Source of the DNA: Coptodactyla brooksi
Lineage: Eukaryota; Arthropoda; Insecta; Coleoptera; Scarabaeidae
Length of the DNA: 22,163 bases
Assembly (NCBI GenBank): GCA_033557675.1
Contig: JAWQRM010000489.1
Location: 1 to 22,163, forward strand
Direction: 5' to 3'
Position numbers and translations under genes: made by a program. The notes beneath the pieces were generated by a model, which worked only from the letters and a program-made list of their open reading frames with translations, searched no databases and was not told the DNA's origin. Positions 17,610 to 22,163 of this stretch are shown here, one piece after another. Every line of letters begins with the position of its first letter. Positions within the stretch are counted from its first letter, which is position 1.

Positions 17610-18228
17610 AAACACACAACACAAACCAAACTCCAATCCTACTACCTCAAATGGAAGATCAAGATCAACATCAAGAAAACCAACATCACCTACTTCACCC
17701 ACAAACTCAACTTCCTCCTTCACTCTCCTCCAAAGTTCAACAACCAACCGCTCACAGTTACCAACCAAACAAAATACCTCGACCTCATCCTAGACAAGAA
17801 GCTCTTCCTACACTCCACACATCCGATCAATCCAACAAAAATCCAAAGCCCGACTCAGCGCCCTATATTCCCCCCCGAACAGATACAGCCCTCTCACTCG
17901 AAACCTAAAACTCCTTCTCTACAAATCCTACATCAAACTACTAATCCCGTACGCCCGTCCCATCTTCAGTAATACCTACAAAACCAACATCAACACCCTC
18001 CAAATAATCCAAAACAAGTCCCTCCGGCTAGCCCTAAACGCCACTCTCAGAACTACCACGGAATCCCTACACACATCCGAAAACATCCCTACCATCCAAC
18101 AAGAAATCCTAAAACACACCACCATACTCTACAAACACACAATCACCAAACACACAATCATCAAACACACATACACATCCTACCTAGGTACCCTCCGTTA
18201 CACCCATCCTACACCACTCTCCGCTTAA
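17610..18228 (+). pseudogene. jockey-like reverse transcriptase C-terminal fragment
   Basis: Successive frames give YYLKWKIKINIKKTNITYFT, then TKYLDLILDKKLFLHSTH, then LKLLLYKSYIKLLIPYARPI and LQIIQNKSLRLALNAT. The last coding block is SENIPTIQQEIL, ending LRYTHPTPLSA and TAA (18226-18228). These match the end of jockey-type RT: the WKIKIN-KT block, the KYLGVxLD motif, the LLYKSxIRPxLxYA motif and the LQxxQNKxLR motif. The coding strand is strikingly poor in G. At least one frame change lies between DKKLFLH and LLLYKSY. Confidence 0.8.
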
Positions 18229-18402
18229 GGCGGTAATCTCCCAAGCTCCGTCCAACCAGCCCGAAAGTAGCGTTTCATTTCCGTTAAACTACGGAAAGGC
18301 CCCAACCCATAAACACACACACACAACACCATTTAACGCTTTACATTAAATTTCTACATTCCTATACTATTCCTATATTCCTATACTATAATATATGAAT
18401 AT

Positions 18403-18431
18403 ATTCCTATACTATTACGTAGTATAGGAAT
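18403..18431. repeat. perfect 12-bp stem hairpin at retrotransposon tail
   Basis: ATTCCTATACTA (18403-18414), loop TTACG, TAGTATAGGAAT (18420-18431). It lies in a cluster of direct TTCCTATACTAT repeats at the 3' end of the retrotransposon fragment. Confidence 0.85.
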
Positions 18432-18447
18432 TCATTTAATTATATAT

Positions 18448-18789
18448 ATTTTATCGTCGCCGAGAAGAGATAGTTTAATGGAAAACTGGTTTAGATAAGT
18501 GCGAGAGAATTTTTTTCTTTTAGAATTGCCAAATTGCGGTGAAGGCTTAATTAAGCATATATTATGGGGGTTTTGGGTATTATTTCAAATTATTACGCTA
18601 CGAGTGGGGATTTTTTGCTTTCAAAATTGCCAATTTGCCGTCAATTCACAATTAGGCGAATATTAATGGTATTTTGGGTTTTATTTAAAATTATTGCCCG
18701 ACACGGCGCGTCTGGCTGTCGAAAGGGGTTGCGTGCGCATCTCTCTTCGGCGACCGCAGTGCCGTTGTTTTTTTGCTTCTAGTTCTTAA
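18448..18789. repeat. resumed satellite-like unit(s) after the retrotransposon
   Basis: GTCGCCGAGAAGAGATAGTT, then AACTGGTTTA, then TTTTAGAATTGCCAAATTG matches array copies. A second AAAATTGCCAATTTGCCGTC block begins about 100 bp later, so one unit has lost its GC-rich core. A full core (GCGTGCGCATCTCTCTTCGG) follows, then GCTTCTAGTTCTTAA, where piggyBac is inserted. Confidence 0.85.
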
Positions 18790-20291
18790 CCTTCGAGCGA
18801 GCGCGTCCCGTTTCCATACATCAGCGACCGCTTGGCGTGTCGAGTACGCCGCCTTAAATGTAACGCTCTTTCAATCATTTAACAGATTTTATTATTATTT
18901 TATGATTATTATTTATGTATGAATTAAAATTTAAAACTCATATAAAATAATTAACGGTAATACAATAATTAGTTATGGTATTATTGATTAAAAATAATGT
19001 TTTCACGTTAAAATTTTCCAATAAAATTTTCGTTGCAGTATATAGAGATAGTAAGTAGATAACAAAACAAATTGACAAATAAACAATTATTTTTATATCG
19101 ATTTTTCGCTACAGCAACCCGTACAGATTTGCGTGCAATTAACATGAGTTCTACAAGCAAATTTTGTACATTTATCACACGTAATGGTGGTAGTAGTATT
19201 TTTTTTCTTCCGCAAAGATAACAACGTTCTTTTTTCCTTTTTGCTGGTGGTTCAGTTTCCTGATCACCCTTTTCTTCAGAAAAATTTCTTTTCAAGAACG
19301 CCGAAACATCACATGGTAAAGTTGAAAGTTTTGATCTCGCATGTAATTGGAGCGTCTGCGGGTTTTACCACAGAATAAATGACTTTACGCATTTATTGGT
19401 GCAGTATTCGAAAACGTGTAAAAAAGCGCCATAGGCCAGCTTTTTGATAGGCGCCCAACAGGATACGTAGCTGCCAGTTTGTCAACTGCGTCAACTCCAC
19501 CTTTTGTTTTATTGTAATCTAAGATAATGGTTGGCTTTCTTGTTACCGGATCTATTTCTGCATCATCGTTCATCGTAGACAGGAAAATCACAGAACGATT
19601 TTTCTTTGTGGAATACTACACTAGTGTTTTATTCTTTTGAAAGTCAAATTTTGAAGCGCCAACTTTTTGAGCTTTTTCAGCCAAGCTATTGTCCCTAAAA
19701 GTGCTATTTTTTCTCCACAAGATAGTCTGCCAATGGTACACTTGTGTACCACTTATCCAGGGTGACATTTCTGTTCGATTCTTCTATAGTTGATACTAAT
19801 CTTTTTACAATATCATAATTTGACACGCGATAGGGACCGCGAGGCTACTTTTCAACATAAATTTCAATGTGGCTAGCGAAGAATGTTTTCGCATCACACA
19901 ATGCAAATATTTTTAGTCCGTACTTTGCGGGCTGGGACGGAATATATTGTATCCACGAGCATCGTTCTTTAATGGTGTCAACATTTCATCCATTGTAACA
20001 TATTCCGCCAAACTGTAGGTTTATTATGATCGAAGGAATCCAAAATGGCTCTTATCGCAGCGAGCTTATCTACTCTCTTTCTTTCATTACGCGTTGCAAT
20101 ATCGTCAAATCTAATGCAGCGTAATAGAAATACAAATCTCTTATAGATCATTACAGCGCGCAGAATTTTAGTCCTAGAGGTATAAGAAGCAAATACAGGT
20201 TGAATTCATAATTGTACGAGTTGCACAAAATTAATTATCACCTTAAAACCAGGACCGGCGTACTTTATACGCCAACGCGCTCGCCCTAGGG
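18790..20291 (-). mobile_element. piggyBac element with TTAA duplication
   Basis: TTAA flanks both ends (18786-18789 and 20292-20295). The 16-bp termini are CCTTCGAGCGAGCGCG (18790-18805) and, inverted, CCCTAGGGCGAGCGCG (20291-20276). A 19-bp internal inverted repeat lies at 18832-18850 (TTGGCGTGTCGAGTACGCC) and at 20257-20275 on the other strand (TTGGCGTATAAAGTACGCC). Spacing from the termini is asymmetric, 26 bp at one end and 0 at the other. Removing the element rejoins CTTCTAGTTC-TTAA-TATATTTTAGCAG, an ordinary satellite unit. Confidence 0.95.
19093..20151 (-). pseudogene. piggyBac transposase, N-terminally deleted and frameshifted
   Basis: On the minus strand, in order: MIYKRFVFLLRCIRFDDIAT, DKLAAIRAILDSFDHNKPTV, GLKIFALCDAKTFFASHIEI then YVEK and TAG, NVTLDKWYTSVPLADYL, STMNDDAEIDPVTRKPTI, and LDYNKTKGGVDAVDKLAATY. 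The C-terminus reads KKERCYLCGRKK followed, after a slip in a run of A, by TCDKCTKFACRTHVNCTQIC and TGCCSEKSI with TAA (19095-19093). Known: piggyBac transposases use three Asp residues (positions 268, 346 and 447 in the moth protein). The matching Asp codons survive here in ALCDA, TLDKW and GGVDAVD. The C-terminal Cys/His-rich domain binds the 19-bp repeat. About 200 N-terminal residues are missing, and several stops and frame changes are present. Confidence 0.9.
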
Positions 20292-20540
20292 TTAATATAT
20301 TTTAGCAGCACCGAAAAGATATTTTATTTTGATACTGATTTAGGTAAATACGAGAGATTTTTCGCTTTTAAAATGCCAGATTGTCGTCAAGGCATAATTA
20401 AGCAGATATTATTGGGGTTTTGGGTTTTACCTCAAATTATTAGGCTATCGGGCGCTTCGAGCAGTGGAAAAGGGTTACGCGCGCATCTCTCTCCGACGAC
20501 GCCGTGCCTTTGTTTTATCCTTCTCGTTCTTAATGTATTT
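20292..20540. repeat. resumed satellite-like unit after piggyBac
   Basis: Blocks TATATTTTAGCAG, then GAAAAGATATTTTATTTTGA, TTTTAAAATGCCAGATTGTC, TTTTGGGTTTTACCTCAAAT and CGCGCGCATCTCTCTCC follow the order of the array unit, with more divergence than copies 1-7. It ends with CTTCTCGTTCTTAATGTATT and merges into unrelated T-rich DNA. Confidence 0.85.
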
Positions 20541-20926
20541 TTTTATCTTAATTTATCTTATCGTAATTTATATTTTTTCTTGTCGTACTTTATTACGTTA
20601 TTTTTTAACCGTTTCATTAGTAGCTTCATTTTTGAATGGGCGAAGGGTAAGTTGGTTAGTTATTCAACTATTTTAGGGAAGACGGGTACAGATTTCAACG
20701 GTCGCGTTGTTTGCAGTTTCTGTATGTTTGTAAGTTTATTGAGTTTCCAGATCATTATTCCGTACTTTTTATCCACGATTCATCTTTATTCTTATCAGGT
20801 ATATACTACGTCTATTTCTAGCCACGTTTGTTAGGTAGTTGACGTTGATTTGCAGTTTCAGGAGCGTTTGTCGTTTTAGTTTTTTGCGGTATAGCCGGTT
20901 GGTTTCTATTTTTATGCACGCTTCTT
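20541..20926. other. T-rich segment without recognised gene
   Basis: The plus strand is T-rich. The minus strand is A-rich and includes short open pieces such as KLQTTRPLKSVPVFPKIVE (about 20731-20675). These resemble the low-complexity N-terminal part of retrotransposon ORF1 proteins, but I cannot assign them. Nothing else is visible. Confidence 0.35.
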
Positions 20927-21298
20927 TTGCACTCGCCTTTGTATCTTACCTTTGCATCTACCCGCCGTCGGAATATTTCGAGGTTCTCCTTAGGTTTTCA
21001 GCGAACGGGTCCGGCTAATGGAGGTAAAACAGTCGGGTTCGACGACCATCGGTGGTCCACCAATCCAGCGAAAGTTAAGATGATAGCCAAGATCCGAGTC
21101 AGGAAAGCACTCGGTCCGAACGGGATCTCCAGCAGGGCGCCGAAGTCACCGGTAAGAGCCGTCGCCCTCCTTGGGACACCGTTTAATGCCTCTCCGGCGC
21201 ACGACCAGGACGAAGAATCGCAAGTCCTTCCGGAGGAGCGGTTTGGATTTCGAGCCGATCATCGCCTCATCCACCAAGGTCTACATGCAGTAGAATAG
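20927..21298 (+). pseudogene. non-LTR reverse transcriptase fragment, internally deleted
   Basis: The frame includes NPAKVKMIAKIRVRKALGPN then GISSRAPKSPVRAVALLGTP, FNASPAHDQDEE, and LPEERFGFRADHRLIHQG. This recalls the jockey/R1-type RT start (I..L...KAPGPDGI....LK.LP..A...L...FN) followed directly by the EQFGFR..HST..Q motif. The roughly 40-50 residues normally between (the PIPKPGKD...YRPISLL blocks) are missing. The frame stops at 21296-21298. Codon use is GC-rich compared with neighbours. Downstream to 21420 is GC-rich DNA without a recognised gene. Confidence 0.65.
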
Positions 21299-21420
21299 AC
21301 GACGAAAGTCTCCAAGCAAGCGTTACCCGGCGCGACAAGCCGGCGCCACACGTCCTCTACCAGAGGCCCCGCCCTTAGCGCCATCCACGTGTGCTATCGG
21401 AGGGAAGCGGTTCCTCCACC

Positions 21421-22163
21421 TAAAGGGTGGGCAAATTTGAGGTTAGGAAGTAAATTTGCTTAAAAACACACTTTTTTTTTGACAAATTCAGTTTTATCGA
21501 TACCAATGTAAAGTAGAAATATGGGAATTAATAATGGAATATGATGTCGGGCAAATGTCCACCTCTAGCACGTCGGCAGACGTCCGCTCTTATCTCGTCA
21601 ATGCGGCGCCGAATTTCATCTTTCAGAGCGTCAGTTGTTCGCGGTTTGTTCACGTAAACCCGGTCTTTCAAACGCCCCAGAGAAAATAATCCGGCGGCGT
21701 TAAATCTCACAAGAACGAGGCGGCCAATTGACATCGCCAAATCGAGAAATTACGCGACCGGGAAATTTCTCACGCAATAAATGAATTGTTTGGCCGGTTG
21801 TGTGGCTTGTGGCGCTGTCTTGCTGAAACCAAAGGTCACCGATGTCAACATTAGACAATTGTGGCCACAAAAAATCGGTTATCACGGTTTGGTAGCGCAG
21901 AGAATTCACGGTGACGGCGTTTCCTTGCTCATTTTCGAAAAAATACGGGCCGACGATGCCGCCTGACCCCAAACCGCACCATACGGTGACTTACTTTGGA
22001 TGTAATGGTTTTTCGAGGACTGTTTGTGGATCTTGCGAGCCCCATATGCGACAATTTTGTTTGTTTACATAACCGCCTAATTGAAAATGGGCCTCATCAC
22101 TAAAGATGATTTTGTTGAAAAATGCGTTGTTTTCGTTCAGTTTTTCAAACAGCCAATTCACAA
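21421..22163 (-). mobile_element. mariner/Tc1-like element, 3' part, runs off window
   Basis: The minus-strand transposase remnant ends at 21528. Beyond its stop, the sequence to about 21421 (TAAAGGGTGGGCAAATTTGA on the plus strand) may be the 3' non-coding end and terminus. The partner terminus is outside the window, so the boundary is a guess. Confidence 0.55.
21528..22163 (-). pseudogene. mariner/Tc1-like transposase, C-terminal two thirds, disrupted
   Basis: From the right edge on the minus strand: VNWLFEKLNENNAFFNKIIF, SDEAHFQLGGYVNKQNCRIW, LEKPLHPK then TAA, VTVWCGLGSGGIVGPYFF, LWFQQDSATSHTTGQTIHLL and REKFPGRVISRFGDVNWPPR. Next is SC followed by a 2-bp excess (GA), and then, read past that indel and a 1-bp loss in a G run, DLTPPDYFLWGRLKDRVYV. 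The end is RRARGGHLPDIIFHY and stop at 21530-21528. Catalytic Asp positions are in FSDEAHF, FQQDSAT and, past the indel, SCDLTPPDY. Known: this belongs to the DDE/D transposases of the Tc1/mariner superfamily common in insects. It differs from the mariner modules at 3765-4961. Confidence 0.85.

Larger units (their letters stand above)
17203..18447 (+). mobile_element. internally deleted jockey-like non-LTR retrotransposon
   Basis: The insert lies between satellite sequence ending ATTCTAGTTCTAA and satellite sequence resuming TTATATATATTTTATCGTCG. It contains an ORF1 zinc-knuckle region (17210-17600) joined directly to the C-terminal part of reverse transcriptase (17610-18228). The endonuclease and the catalytic half of RT are gone. 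A 3' tail (18229-18447) holds CACACACACAACACC and TTCCTATACTA repeats instead of a clear poly(A). No clean target duplication was found. Confidence 0.75.

Noticed and set aside
17540..17908. 122-codon Gln/Pro/His-rich plus-strand frame
   Set aside because: An artefact of the G-poor composition; another frame over the same bases encodes recognisable RT sequence.
20541..20834. Plus-strand hydrophobic frame that could suggest a membrane protein
   Set aside because: The hydrophobicity follows from T-rich DNA; the frame begins inside a satellite unit and has no conserved motif.

Overview
The window looks like a piece of an insect nuclear genome. Evidence is short GT-AG introns of 54-70 bp, two recognisable conserved eukaryotic genes, AT-rich intergenic DNA, and a transposon mix (mariner, DUF4817-type Tc1/mariner relative, pogo/Tigger, Merlin, piggyBac, jockey-like non-LTR elements) typical of arthropods. 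The order cannot be fixed from the sequence. All identifications rest on reading translations by eye; no database search was run.

Genic part (about 1-2,740). The 5' half of a WDR61/SKI8 WD40 gene lies on the minus strand (559-1204); its remaining exons are off the left edge. It is head-to-head with a complete two-exon YIPF5-type gene on the plus strand (1833-2661), with about 630 bp of shared upstream DNA between the start codons. These are the only two intact-looking host genes.

Transposon part 1 (2,740-7,120). This holds a non-LTR reverse transcriptase fragment and a 169-bp tandem repeat. The second repeat unit is split by a 1.2-kb palindromic complex of internally deleted mariner units (3765-4961, TA target duplication). 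Then come an orphan exon-like open segment, a degenerate tandem repeat, and a broken DUF4817-type transposase on the minus strand.

Large inverted duplication (6,657-14,384). Two arms of 2.9 and 2.4 kb face each other around a 2.4-kb spacer. The spacer carries a nearly readable Merlin (ISXO2-like DDE) transposase pseudogene on the minus strand. The left arm alone contains a 0.6-kb pogo/Tigger insertion; the right arm alone contains a 413-bp tandem duplication. The arms carry short exon-like coding segments that I do not recognise.

Satellite-like part (14,400-20,540). A roughly 265-bp repeat is arrayed about 6.7 times (15,420-17,203). The array is interrupted by a deleted jockey-like retrotransposon (17,203-18,447), resumes, is interrupted by a piggyBac element at a perfect TTAA duplication (18,790-20,291), and resumes again to about 20,540.

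Right edge (20,540-22,163). A second non-LTR RT fragment is followed by the C-terminal two thirds of another mariner-like transposase pseudogene on the minus strand, running off the window. Nothing suggests a prokaryotic operon, CRISPR array or defence island. The notable biology is the layered transposon architecture: nested insertions with datable empty sites, and long palindromes that could form hairpin RNA.
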